Shown: positions 45,209 through 56,100 of the stretch, piece by piece | Layout: every line of letters starts with the position of its first letter | How positions within the stretch are numbered: the first letter of the stretch is position 1 | DNA from: Meandrina meandrites | Taxonomy: Eukaryota; Cnidaria; Anthozoa; Scleractinia; Meandrinidae | NCBI GenBank assembly: GCA_963693305.1 | Contig: OY855905.1 | Span: 32,582,750 to 32,646,749, forward strand | DNA length: 64,000 nucleotides | Direction of reading: 5' to 3' | The notes under the pieces: generated by a model | What the model was told of the DNA's origin: nothing | The model's database searches: none | The model's input: only the letters and a program-made list of their open reading frames with translations | Made by a program: the position numbers and the translations under genes

Positions 45209-46096
45209 TTACTCATGATTCTTCCAAAACATTAGTACTTTTAACGCATCTCTAAATTCACGTTTCCTAGCAGCGTAAATCCACGGATTAATTGCCGCGT
45301 TTGATTAAGCCAAGAAAAGTGCCCAAGTTCCCCAAGATTCAAGTGATTTGGTCTCTTGACACGAAGCGCCACCCCCCAAAATAGCCTCGTTTATCGAGAA
45401 AGCCAGAGCTGGTAAGGTAGTCAAATAAAATACGCCGATAACAATAGCAATCATTATGGACGCCTTTTTGTTGCTCAGTTGACCTGCTAACGTCGAACGG
45501 TTTTGCCGTCCCATGGCTCTGGACTGACGAGTTGCTTCTTTGAAAATGCAAATATAACAATAAGAGATAACAACACCTGGGATAAAGAATACTGTAGAAA
45601 CGGCTACGATCCAGTAAGTGTCTTCGTTGATAACCAAACGCAGGCTAGCGATGCAGCTTGAAATAACCCAAACAGACGCCACAGCGTATCGAAAACGTGT
45701 TGTGGTTACGATGGCGTTATATCGTAAAGGCAGGATCACTCCAACATATCTTTCCAAGCTGACAGAACACAAGTTATATGTTGATATACCAACAGATAGA
45801 ACGTGAACGCAGTCCACAGAAATACTCAGAGGATGTTCCTCGTTAGCGACAGCTAGCAGTGACCGTGTGATCCAGAGTGGTAGCGCGACGATCCCGACAA
45901 GGAAATCACCGACTGCAAGGGAAGCAAGGAAATAATTCGTAACAGAGTGAAGAGTCTGCTTTTTGTAGATTGCTTTTAGTATTAACACGTTCGCTGTGCA
46001 AGCGATAATAGCTATAAGCAGGCCAAGAATGGTGGTTAAGACTACGTTCCATTTTGCTGTTGGAAGTTCATCGCAAGCTTCGTCGGCCACCGTCAT
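45209..46096 (-). pseudogene. b-type orphan GPCR with stop in TM7
   Basis: Same family as 55210-56100 and intact from the ATG through TM6: Asn1.50, Asp2.50, the ERY motif in TM3, Trp4.50 and Pro5.50. One base change turns the TAC (Tyr) codon at the start of TM7 (ALFLAY) into TAA at about 45303, so the product stops at 263 residues before NPWIY. The remaining 31 codons are still in frame and unharmed. Either a very young pseudogene, a null allele in this individual, or a six-helix product. Confidence 0.87.
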
Positions 46097-46099
46097 CTG

Positions 46100-46612
46100 C
46101 CGTGGTTGTAATTGTCGTTATTTACACGCTCAGTCCCTCGTCTGACGCACTGGATAACAATCCAAGGACTATTGCAAGACATTAAGACATTCTGGTTACC
46201 GCGTGAAAGCGGGTCTAGAGGTTCAGCTTCTTTTTGGACTTAAATTAAAGAAGTTATACATGTTAAATGAGGCTATTATATTAGGCTTTTAAAGCACCCA
46301 AAATATTGAATTAATTCGCTTATCACTTTAACACCTGCTTTTTTTGCTCTTTTGTTTACTCATCGATGTGAACGAAGTACAAAGTAATGATTTAAGAGTT
46401 ATATATTTTTGGTAACCTAATTTTATTAAAAAATTGGCACACTTTAAATTTCATTCGCGCGCCTTGCCGACTAAAGCGACTGGCTGTTTGTAAACCGTTT
46501 TGATGTCTATTCATTATGTCACTTGTGCATTCGAAAAATTGTTCTGCAACTTCAATTCTGAAAACAAGCGAAATACTAATCCTTATTATTACTGGGCCCC
46601 ACGCGATAACCT
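46100..46612. other. Upstream region of the unit 1 b-type receptor
   Basis: Matches 31325-31825 and 56105-56530. It may contain the promoter, as it is shared by all three b genes. No TATA box clearly placed. Confidence 0.5.
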
Positions 46613-46615
46613 GTA

Positions 46616-47203
46616 CGAGTCGACTCCCGATAACTCGAACCCTCGCTAATTCGAAGCTCGCGCTAACTCGAATCAAAATCGATTTCCCCTGGATTTCCGT
46701 CATACATTTACTGTAATTTTACTCTCGGTAACTCGAACCTCCCGCTAACTCGAAGCAATTTTCGTTTTCCCTCAGGTCATTTTCTACATAATTTTGCCCA
46801 TGATAACTCGAGCCATATTTGTGAATTCGTGACAAGTCAAAACAAACGGTGTACTGTAGTTCAAAACACTAAATTAATTTTGAAGCAGCCGTGTGAACAT
46901 TTTCCTTTCTTTTACATTACACAAAACGTGTCAGTTCAGTTCAGGTTACGCTGGTTTTCACAAAGTGGGTTTTTTTCGATTTATACGGTAATTTAGAGAT
47001 TTATTATATTGTTTATATTTTCACTCGACTTCTCTATTCTGTAATTAAATTCGATTAAAATGTGCACTGCATGAATGCAAAAACATTAAACACCGTTTTT
47101 TCTTATTTCCGGTCATTTGTTCTCAACTCCCGATAACTCGAACTCCCGAGATCTCGAACCTTTTCCAATTTCCCTTCAAGGTTCGAGTTATCGGAGTCGA
47201 CTG
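46616..47203. mobile_element. TA-flanked pogo/Tigger-like MITE, copy 2
   Basis: Same element as 31829-32397 at the same position of the unit, with ends CGAGTCGACTCCCGATAACT and CAGTCGACTCCGATAACTCG (complement) and TA at both sides. Shared position shows the insertion predates the unit 0/unit 1 duplication. It is absent at the corresponding place downstream of 56530. Confidence 0.65.
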
Positions 47204-47250
47204 TACACTGCCATATAATCACTATTTTCGAGTCGATTTGACAGGGTCAT

Positions 47251-48213
47251 ACTGTCGCAATGAAACACACCACTCGAACCTCAGCAGAACTGACCTCGTA
47301 GACCTCCTCGATCAGAGCATCCACAAAAGACCAGCTGGGCAATTGTATGAACAGACCGATGGCGTTGCCATGCGCTCGCCACTCCGACCACTGTTTGCAA
47401 ATGTTTTTATGGGACATATTGAAAACACTCTTGATCGTGGAGAAAAAATGCCTTCATTTTACAAGAGATACGTCGACGACACTCTAATCATCATGCCAGA
47501 CCCAACATCAGCTGATACTTTTCTCCAGGTCCTTAACAATTGCCATCAATCAGTAAAATTCACCATGGAAACAGAGAAAAACGGAGTGCTTCCCTTTCTT
47601 GGTATGTAACTGCTGAACAGAGCCCCTCCAATAGAGACCAAGGTTTACAAAAAAACCTAGGAAGGGACTTTTGCTCCACTACGAGAGCATGTCGATGTCC
47701 GTTTAAAAGGAGGCCTGTTATTAGAACCATGCTGGATCGGGCCTACCGCTTGTCGTCTTGTTGGACTTGTTTTTCCGAAGAATGTGAGGGATTGAAAGCA
47801 CTTTTCTCCCGGCTGAAATATCCAAAACAGCGCATCGATACAACCGTCCGATGTCTTGTTAGTTCAAAGACCGAAGATCGGCAACCAATACCGGCCCCTG
47901 GCGAGAGTCCAACAGTTCAAATAGTCCTACCCTTTAAAGATCAGAATTCTGCAGATTAAGTACGGAAACAACTCAAAGATCTTGGCTAGAAAACGCGCAC
48001 AGTCATCCAGACTGTTTATGTTGGCAACAAGATCCAACAAAAACTTAAAGGAGAAGAGAAAAAAAAAAACCGCCTATTGTAAATTAGCAGTGTGTTCGGT
48101 GTACAAATTTCGATGGGATTTGTGTGATGCAAGTTATATAGGAAATACAATGAGGAATTTGCGCGTGGACAAACAGTTCCATGTCCTCAAGAAGTGCAAG
48201 ATTCCTTATTGAG
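47251..48213 (+). mobile_element. Penelope-like element fragment, unit 2
   Basis: RT motifs TDGVAM (about 47355) and YVDDTLIIMPD (about 47470), then LPFLGM. After several stops and shifts comes a linker, then CDASYIGNTMRNL (about 48125), the start of the GIY-YIG endonuclease that defines canonical Penelope-like elements. The nuclease is cut after VLKKC at about 48200. Frame breaks (for example TAA near 47608) show it is dead. It has the longest uninterrupted coding order of the three copies. Confidence 0.85.
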
Positions 48214-49633
48214 ATTGATTCCTTAGTACACATGAAATGTTACTAATCAGAGAATTGTCACTATCTCTAAATGTCCAATCAGACTCAATCCGAGCCAAAC
48301 TATTTGCGTGGTGGGTATTGCATATGGTGTCATGACGACTCCGAAAAATGGTTCAATTTTATCGTTTATTTTAGCTAATTGAAACCGAATCAATATTTTA
48401 TCCAATTTTCCTGATGAATAAGATTTGCACTCTTCATAATTTCGCTAAACTGTACTTCACGCCTCGCCGGTTGTACACTCTTCTACCCCAGCTTTAAAAT
48501 CCGCGCGAGGAGCGAAAGCATTTCAACTACGATCGACAAATGTTTTCACAAAGAACAATGATAGAAGGTAGTCAGAGATAATGCGAGGCTATAAGAGCGG
48601 CGATCAAGAGTGGCGTAAAGTTGAAGTACTACTCAGATCATCGAAATTACTGAAAGATGTGCAAGAATGTCTGTCTATCAATGAAACGGAGAGCGGCTCA
48701 GTATCGCATAGACGTGACAGGGTTTTACGCATGACTAGTGAAACTAAAATACTAATATCCAAAACTGATGAGAGCGTTCAAAAACCAGTCAAAAAGCCTG
48801 ATACTCGCGAGAGATACGATAGTACTCATTTTTGTGCCGATCGCAGCCTCTTCAGTTACACTGTCCTGTTGGGCTAGCCCCGCAGCTTTGATGGTTGTCG
48901 TAATATTTTTATAAGAGAAAGTACACTCTGTTACATAAAATCAGGAAGAACGTATTGAACACCCTCTTTCCTTAGCCCCAGATTTGCAACTACTTACATA
49001 TCATATTTTTAATTTCTTTTGCAAGAACAACGAAGACATTTATATGTTTGAACTGAAAGCATTTCATTTAAAATTTACCTTTTGTGGTAAACGCATTAAT
49101 TCTTTTTGTGCCATACATTAGCAAAAGTAAATTCGGCATTACTTGAACTGTGTCATTAGCTTGGTCAACTACTTAGCCTGTGTTTTTCGGTGCATGTAGC
49201 ACAGTTTTATGAATGCACCGAGATACGGCTAGAGCAGAATTTGCACCTTTCCTCTCGCATTTCCATTTTTTCATTATCGTTCTCTATATGCGTGATATTT
49301 TGTGTACCTGATCTTTTGTAACAGTAATTTACCAGTAGGGAAATCGGCCTTCAAAACGAACTTCTGAAATTAGTAACTATAGTAGGGGACGGGTTGTTGA
49401 AGTAAGATCTCTATTGCATATTAATATGTGTTTACACCTGCTACGAACGTTTTTTGGAAATTTTGCTTTGAACGCATATGCAAATCTTATTTTTTCAGCC
49501 TACTGTTTTCTTTTAATAAGGGTCGTGTTTTCTCTTTAAACGTAACTGCATGTATTTCAGCCCAAATGGTAAAAGTTTCACTGTAAGCACAAATTTTTAA
49601 TATTTTTATACAGTTTTGGTTAGTATGTCGAGA
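48214..49633. other. Unit 2 spacer, no gene accepted
   Basis: Matches about 58950-60498. The frame 48581-48877 (98 codons) is interrupted in the other copy, so it is probably not coding. Confidence 0.55.
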
Positions 49634-49989
49634 AGTATCAGTAGTAGTAGGAGCACCGAATTATCCGTCTTTTGGATTTCCTACATCATAATTTGGATTT
49701 CCTGCATACTAATAACTCCGCACAGTCTTCCTCCATACTAATGAATGGGTTCCCGCTGCTTACTAATAGGTGTCTAGTCGCTTCTTTTCATGACAACAAA
49801 ACAATAGACCTACCACCGGAACGAATTATTATTCACAAACTAAAGATATATATGCGCTTTAGTGACCTCAAAAGTAAACATTGCGAGCGCGAAGCGAATT
49901 GCCGCGAAACTAATAATAACGAAAACACAGACAATAATTCAAGCAAAACTTTTATTTCGGTTTTTCGTTTAATACAATAGAGTTTAATA

Positions 49990-50340
49990 ATGTTCTTCTT
50001 GTTTCTTGAAATGTTTGTAAGGTGAGCTTCTATGAATACGCCGGGATCTCCTGGAAGGCCCTTTCGGTTTATCATCCAAATTATTCACCAGCTGTATTTG
50101 TGGACGTTTACGCTATTTAGGCGGCGACATTTCCAATGTGGGAGGAAGGGTCAGAAGTGGGAGGGAGGAAGGTAAGGGAGTGGATGTTGCCATGGCAGAT
50201 ATATACTGTCACTTTGACCGCTGATTCAACATTTGGCGCTTGAACCGGAGTTGCTGGTATTGTTGCCAGTGGTTCTTGAACAGGGGTTGGCGCTGTTGGT
50301 AAATTGCTTGCGAGAACATCACTAGATGTGATCTTGTGCA
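49990..50340 (-). pseudogene. Left-terminal Polinton gene, C-terminal remnant
   Basis: On the minus strand a Pro/Ala-rich segment (PTAPTPVQEP, TPVQAPN) is followed by a stop and then, in a shifted frame, a strongly basic end rich in Arg/Lys (RKRPQIQLV, SRRSRRIHR). It terminates in TAA at the inner edge of the left terminal repeat. It could be a nucleic-acid-binding or virion-associated protein; that is speculation. No start codon remains. Confidence 0.4.
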
Positions 50341-50439
50341 AGAGGGTGGAGGTTTTATAGAAGAATTGTATAAGCAGTTTGGGGTTTCTTATGTTATAAG
50401 GGCAACGCGCATCCTGAAAAGTCCATCATTTGTATCTTG

Positions 50440-51196
50440 CTTTAGAGCGATAGTGAAGAGCCCCGGATTAAAGATGTTTTGAATAACCTTTCCCAAGCAG
50501 TTTCAAGAAAATATGCTTCTAAACTGCTGCATAGTATGGCCACTTCCGAAGATATCCTGTTTGGACACCGCGGGGACAATTACTCCGAAATCAGCCTATT
50601 ATACCAGTAACAAACATCTCGGAACTGGTTCAGTATGTGCTTCTTCCTCAAAACGATGATGTTGCCAAGCCCCGGGCACTCAATACCTTCATGGAAGGAT
50701 TGGTAGAGCTGGGGATTAATAAGAACTTGATAAAAAAAAAAAAACTTTTAAGAGATCGTTAGAAAAAGAGAAAAGCTACCGGAATGAAGAGTCCGTCAAC
50801 GGGGCTCATGACGGAAACTCAACCGACAGTAATGAAAAGGAGGCTTCTGGGGAAGGAGTGGAGCTGAGGAATCTCAAGAGAGCGAAAATGACACTGGCAG
50901 CAACAGCGATGAATCAACAAAAAGCGATTCTGAAACACGACCATTGTTCAGTCTAAAATTCCCTGTGAACATTGTGAGAGATCAAACTTGTACGAAACAA
51001 CGATTTTGCGATGCACCAAATGCTCGTGGCACGATACGCACTTGATTTGTCCTATTTGCGATTACCAGATTCCTTTGAAATAAAAAAAAAAACACGGGGA
51101 TTAGGGGTTTCGTCGATGCTATGATTGTGGATCAAGCACAAAAGCGGAAAAACATCAAAAACTTCATATTATCCCCCTAGCAGTGACGAGGCCAAA
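50440..51196 (+). pseudogene. Zinc-ribbon protein remnant in the short Polinton
   Basis: Parallel to 41118-41951 but with the N-terminal acidic part deleted and further indels (for example an A-run near 50735 and loss of bases near 50790). The CxxC region is partly readable, with an Arg/Thr change around the second knuckle. Confidence 0.6.
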
Positions 51197-51876
51197 GACG
51201 ATTATTAAACTGTACTGTATTGAACGAAAAACCGAAATAACAATTTTGCTTGAATTATTTATTATCTGTGTGTTTATTCGCGCTCGCAATGTTTACGTTT
51301 GCGGGCACTGAAGCGCTCATATATTTTAGTTTGTGAATAATAATTCGTTCCGGTGGTAGGTCTATTGTTTTATTGTCATGAAAAGAAGCGACTAGACACT
51401 TATTAGTATGCAGCGGGAACTCCTTCATAAGTATGGAGGAAGACAATTATTAGTATGCAGGAAATCCAAATTAGTATACAGGAAGACAGTTATTGGTGTG
51501 CATGAAATCCAAATTAGTATGAAGGAAATCCAAAATACGGATAATTCGGAGCTCCTATCACTCTAGTATCTCGAGATTTGTCTTTTTCGTGCAATTTAAA
51601 ACCATATTTAACTAATAATACACTGTGGAACAAAGATGCGAGGCAATTTAATTGGGGATAAACTACAAGCTAATTAACGAGAATTTCTACTCAGTATGAA
51701 ATCTACAGAAACCTACTTTTGATCACAAACAGTTAAATAACTGAGTCGAGATTACCACTGATTATTCTCGTGTTAAAACCATCTAAGCAGCTCAAGAGAA
51801 AAGGAGAATAAGGCTCTTACAATTCCGCGTTGCATTGTATTGCAAATTCGAAACGTTATATATGAAATCAGCCATG

Positions 51877-52312
51877 TTACTCATAATGCTTCCAAGACAT
51901 GAACGCTTTAACGGATCTCTAAATTCACTTTCCTAGCAGCATAAATCCACGGGTTCATCGCTGCGTTTGAGTAAGCCAAAAAAAGTGCCCACGTTTCCCA
52001 AGACTCAATTTTTTTGTTTTCCTGGCACGAAATGTACTTCTCCGACGCCACTTCAGTTATGGAAAAGGCCAGGGCTGGTAAGGAAGTCAAATAAAACACA
52101 CCAATAACAATAGCAATCGTTGTGGACGCCTTTTTGTTGCTCAGTTGACCTGCTAACGTCGTCGAACCGCTTTGCTGTTCGACGGCTCTGGACTGACGAG
52201 ATGCTTCTTTGAAAATGCAAATATAACAATAAGAGATAACAACACCAGGGATTAAGAATACTGTAGAAACGGCTACGATCCAGTAAGTGTCTTCGTTGAT
52301 AGCCGAACGCTT
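51877..52312 (-). pseudogene. a-type GPCR, C-terminal fragment, unit 2
   Basis: Covers about TM5 to the C-terminus (YWIVAVSTVFLIPGVV through NPWIYAARK). It lacks TM1-TM4, with the break at about 52312 where the sequence changes to a stretch also seen next to the unit 1 fragment (AACGAATGCAGTAGTTCTTA). A frameshift in the tail (loss of a base in AAAGTGAATTTAG) and a Met-to-Thr/Val change in TM6 add to decay. No start codon. Confidence 0.85.
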
Positions 52313-53226
52313 ACTATTGCGTACTTGCTAGTGCTCGCTACGCATGCAATTAAAACGAATGCAGTAGTTCTTAAAAGAAAGAAAACTTTTAGGAGGTCTC
52401 TCGCTTTCTTTTATTGCAACGGTTCTGAGAAAAGGGCCGATAATTTATTATTTCCAATGACATTGAGTTGGCCGTTGCCCGGCAGCACCCTTTCTTCCTT
52501 ACCCTTGTATTTCGGCGCTTCAATCCATTCATTTTCGCGGCCTAGAATTTAGAAAACTAAAAAACTGAATCATTTGAAGATTGAAGATTTTAACTTCAAA
52601 TGCATCGATCTTTCAAAAACACATATTGTCGCGTAAATAAAAGCTGCAGTTTTATTATTGGTACTCCAGAATTGTGCAGGCAGATGTCTAGAACGTCACT
52701 TTCCCGCGGTCCTCCAATTGTCCATTTTATGAAAAGAAGATGTCATATTTAGTGACATTTTCTAAAAGAGGATCAACAGCGACCCACTTTTGGTTAATGC
52801 AGTGACAGGTAGTAAATGTGCTGATCTTTACTTTACCCACAGGGAAATGCTTGAAATTTCACTCGCTGCTGAATTTTCCATGCAAATTGCATTTTTTTTC
52901 TTTAATCTGAAGGCAGAAATTTAAATACCACGCTGGATACGAGAAACAAGTGTAAAGAAATTGGAACAGTATAGTTGACTTCAGAACGCAATAATTCTAG
53001 ATCTAAAACCGGAAATTGCGTTTTCAATTGGAGATTAATTTTTGTATTCTGTAATATAACCTACGCGTAGTTTATTCAAATTTAGGACGCTATCAGAGAC
53101 CTACCTGAATCGGAACTAGAGGCTGTTATGGTGGACAGTAAGCTTGCTCTAACTAAGAAAAAAATATTTTTGAACTAGACAGCAATTCTTCTTATTCGGT
53201 GATTCAAAATTTAGTTTGCTGGTAAA
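52313..53226. other. Unit 2 spacer, left part
   Basis: Matches 42897-43767. No gene seen. Confidence 0.55.
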
Positions 53227-53703
53227 CTCAATATCCCGGGGGGGGGGGGGGGGGGGGGTACTCCCCTAAATTTCGGATAGGGGTGTGCCGCGAACGTTCT
53301 AAAACCCTGACCCTATCCAAGGATAAAGAAAACGAAAATTGATACCCTTTCTAAGGCCCAAACCCGAAAATTGACACCCTATTCAAGGGGAGGAGAAGCA
53401 TTGCGTGACGACTCAAATAACGGCTATCCGCGCACGGTAAGCTCAAATCTTTCAAAATCGCTTTGTTAATACTTAATGACGGATAGTTCAGTTTTAACAG
53501 ACAATTTTTTTTCGTTTAGCTGGGCGTTTATTTGAGCTGATAGAATTTAGCTACCCTATCTAAGGATCACACCGGGAACACAATGCCAAAAGGAACAAAA
53601 GTGATACCCTATTTAAGGACCGAGAACCTCAAAAACCATACCCTATCCCGCGGCACATACCTATATAGCCCATATATGGGATTACCCCCCCCGGGCTCAA
53701 TAT
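53227..53703. mobile_element. 461-bp element with 8-bp target duplication
   Basis: The element is 53235-53695. CTCAATAT is repeated at 53227-53234 and 53696-53703. The ends are CCCGGGGGG...TACTCCC and the complement of CCCGGGGGGGTAATCCC. The unit 1 copy has the empty site (about 43765-43775). An 8-bp duplication fits hAT-like transposition. The interior repeats TACCCTAT-type words and encodes nothing recognisable. Confidence 0.82.
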
Positions 53704-55209
53704 ATCGGTCATATGTTAATGTCATAATTGTGTTGTTTCCTTTCGCCCTGCTACTTGTAATGACGAACATCTATCTACCTAATATACGATTAGAAAAATC
53801 CCAAACTCAGATATACCTTCTGGATCATGAGTTTTATTATTAATAAGTGATCATAAGTTGGGTAGTAAAGGTGGGAATGGGGAGTGAAGAAGAGTAGAAG
53901 AAAGGGTCTGTATGAGAAAGTAACGCAACCCCGAATCGAACCTTTTTCTTAAAAAACCTGTTGAATGGGCAATGATAAATGCTAATGTTCGAAATTCCCA
54001 AGTTTTACACTGACGGTTTACCGAGTAAATCGCTGTAAAGCCTAGGTTTACCAGTTTAATAAAGCAATCAGGCTCTAGAAGTGTCAACAGTTTGATTAGT
54101 TAGTGCTCACTGTTCACTATTCGGGACTATGCATGCGGCAAAACATCCTACATAATGCGTCTCCCCTCGCTTTTCTAAATTAACTGACAATTCTTCATTC
54201 TTGATTTGTCATTTTTGGCTTCTGATCCCTCGCAGCATGAACGAATTGCTGGTTCTCTGTGGATGTATTTTCAAAATAAAGAACACCTTATACGAGTTTT
54301 AGCTCTATCCGATATTCCTCAATGCATGCATAAATACATGTGGTTTATTTCAAGAGAATTAATAGGCGTTGTTTTGTCACATCATTTTCATTTCTTAAAA
54401 CGTCATCTACGTACTGTTTCAAGTGTTCCAGAAAAGGAGAAACGAAAAAACCTCTTCAATATACAAGCCCCTCAGAAAAAAAGTGCTAAAAGTGAAAAAT
54501 CTGTCTTGTGCTTAAAATTTAAAAGGGGACGGTCGTTTCTTATTTAACTTATGCTTTACAGCTGCTGCAGGTGATATCGGTTCGTTAATTTTGAATGCAA
54601 ATTTTTTCCTTATTCTAAAGGATAGAGTTTATGTCATTTTGAAATAACTGTTATCTTTTCCATTCAATGTTCCGCTGCTATATGAAATTTCCAATAATTT
54701 TGAGCACAGTGTCATTGAGAAACCATCGTTACCTTCAAAACCATCGCAATGTCTCATTCGAGTTTCATCCAATATACGAAAGTAAATATTTCGCCATTAA
54801 TCTTTCAAGCAACAGTCCTTTGAAAGAAATACACAGCCGGGGATCATTTCACCAGTTCGTCAGGAAAAAAATTACAGGAGGGCGCTTGAAAGAACTACAA
54901 TGAATGAATGGATTTTACCGTGTTTAAATAAAGTATAACCTACCTACCTACCAATGTGTTGTACAGTTTGAGCCGGAAATTGCCATGTTTAAGTCATTTA
55001 ATTTTAAGTGTTTCTATGGTCGACTGCATTGAACAGGAACAGAGAAAGATTATCTGCGAAAAGGGTTCCAAAATCGCACAAGTAATCAAAATAATGCGTA
55101 CAGCATCAGCTCTCATTTATATAAGCATACATTTCCTAAGATGTTATTTTTTAGCAGAAATACATCTATTGACTTGTTGGTCTGTTATCTATCCAGGGAA
55201 CAAGATCTT
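53704..55209. other. Unit 2 spacer, right part
   Basis: Matches 43776-45208. It contains a short retroelement 3' end at 54905-54952 (TTACCGTGTTTAAATAAAGT plus an ACCT tail) that is absent from unit 1. The frame 54206-54547 is not preserved convincingly in unit 1. Confidence 0.55.
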
Positions 55210-56100
55210 TTACTCATGATTCTTCCAAACTGGCATTATTACTTTTAACGCATCTCTAAATTCACGTTTCCTAGCAGCGTAAATCCACGGATTAATCGCC
55301 GCGTTTGAGTAAGCCAAGAAAAGTGCCCAAGTTCCCCAAGATTCAAGTGATTTGGTCTCTTGACACGAAGCGCCACCTCCAAAAACAGCCTCGTTTATAG
55401 AGAAAGCCAGAGCTGGTAAGGTAGTCAAATAGAATATGCCGATAACAATAGCAATCGTTATGGACGCCTTTTTGTTGCTTAGTTGACCTGCTAACGTCGA
55501 ACCGTTTTGCTGTCCGATGGCTCTGGACTGACGAGATGCCTCTTTGAAAATGCAAATATAACAGTAAGAGATAACAACACCAGGGATAAAGAATACTGTA
55601 GAAACGGCTACGATCCAGTAAGTGCCTTCGTTGATAACCCAACGTAGGCTAGCGATGCAGCTTGAAATAACCCAAACAGACGCCACAGCGTATCGAAAAC
55701 GTGTTGTGGTTACGATGGCGTTATATCGTAAAGGCAGAATCACTCCAGCATATCTTTCCAGGCTGACAGTACACAAGTTATATGTTGATACACCAACAAA
55801 CAGAACGTGAACGCAGTCCACAGAAATACTCAGAGGATGTTCTTCGTTAGCGACAGCTAACAGTGATCGTGTGATCCAGAGCGGTAGCGCGACGATCCCG
55901 ACAAAGAAATCACCGACTGCAAGGGAAGCAAGGAAATAATTTGTCACAGAGTGAAGAGTCTGCTTCTTGTAAATTGCTGTGAGTATTAACACGTTTGTTG
56001 TGCAAGCGATAATAGCTATAAGTAGGCCAAGAACGGTGGTCAAGACTACGTTCCATTTTGCTGTTGGAAGTTCATCGCAAGCTCCGTCGGTCACCGTCAT
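55210..56100 (-). CDS. Orphan class A GPCR, b-type, intact
   Basis: A 296-residue single-exon receptor from the ATG at 56100 (a longer reading would need GTG). TM1 about 18-42 with Asn36 (1.50); TM2 53-78 with Asp64 (2.50); TM3 90-117 ending ERY (115-117) in place of DRY; Trp143 (4.50); Pro173 and Tyr181 in TM5. In TM6, Phe223 (6.44) and Pro229 (6.50) are present but Thr sits at 6.47 and 6.48 instead of Cys-Trp. TM7 has NPWIY at 270-274. ECL2 is only a few residues without Cys, and no Cys sits at 3.25 (Cys96 is 3.30), so the usual disulfide is missing. Residue 3.32 is His, arguing against an amine ligand. Short, Cys-less ECL2 is known from melanocortin-type receptors. Ligand and coupling unknown. 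Confidence 0.92.
   Translation of the reverse strand: MTVTDGACDELPTAKWNVVLTTVLGLLIAIIACTTNVLILTAIYKKQTLHSVTNYFLASLAVGDFFVGIVALPLWITRSLLAVANEEHPLSISVDCVHVLFVGVSTYNLCTVSLERYAGVILPLRYNAIVTTTRFRYAVASVWVISSCIASLRWVINEGTYWIVAVSTVFFIPGVVISYCYICIFKEASRQSRAIGQQNGSTLAGQLSNKKASITIAIVIGIFYLTTLPALAFSINEAVFGGGASCQETKSLESWGTWALFLAYSNAAINPWIYAARKREFRDALKVIMPVWKNHE

Larger units (their letters stand above)
49634..51570. mobile_element. Polinton deletion derivative with both ends, unit 2
   Basis: The element proper is 49640-51564 (1,925 bp). The target duplication AGTATC lies at 49634-49639 and 51565-51570. It starts AGTAGTAGTAGGAGCACCGA and ends with the complement of AGAGTGATAGGAGCTCCGAA. Terminal inverted repeats are about 350 bp, each reaching inward to a TATTAA that is the stop codon of the outermost gene. 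The left remnant gene reads leftward (basic C-terminus at about 50000-50110). The right one is the zinc-ribbon gene. Everything between, including the ATPase, is deleted. Third-unit empty site: 60499-60504. Confidence 0.9.

Noticed and set aside
48581..48877. 98-codon frame in the unit 2 spacer
   Set aside because: The matching DNA near 59250-59560 has stops and indels in this frame, so coding is not conserved.
44299..54547. Frames 44299-44517 and 54206-54547 with shared residues
   Set aside because: Duplicated DNA; frames diverge with indels and there is no recognisable domain.
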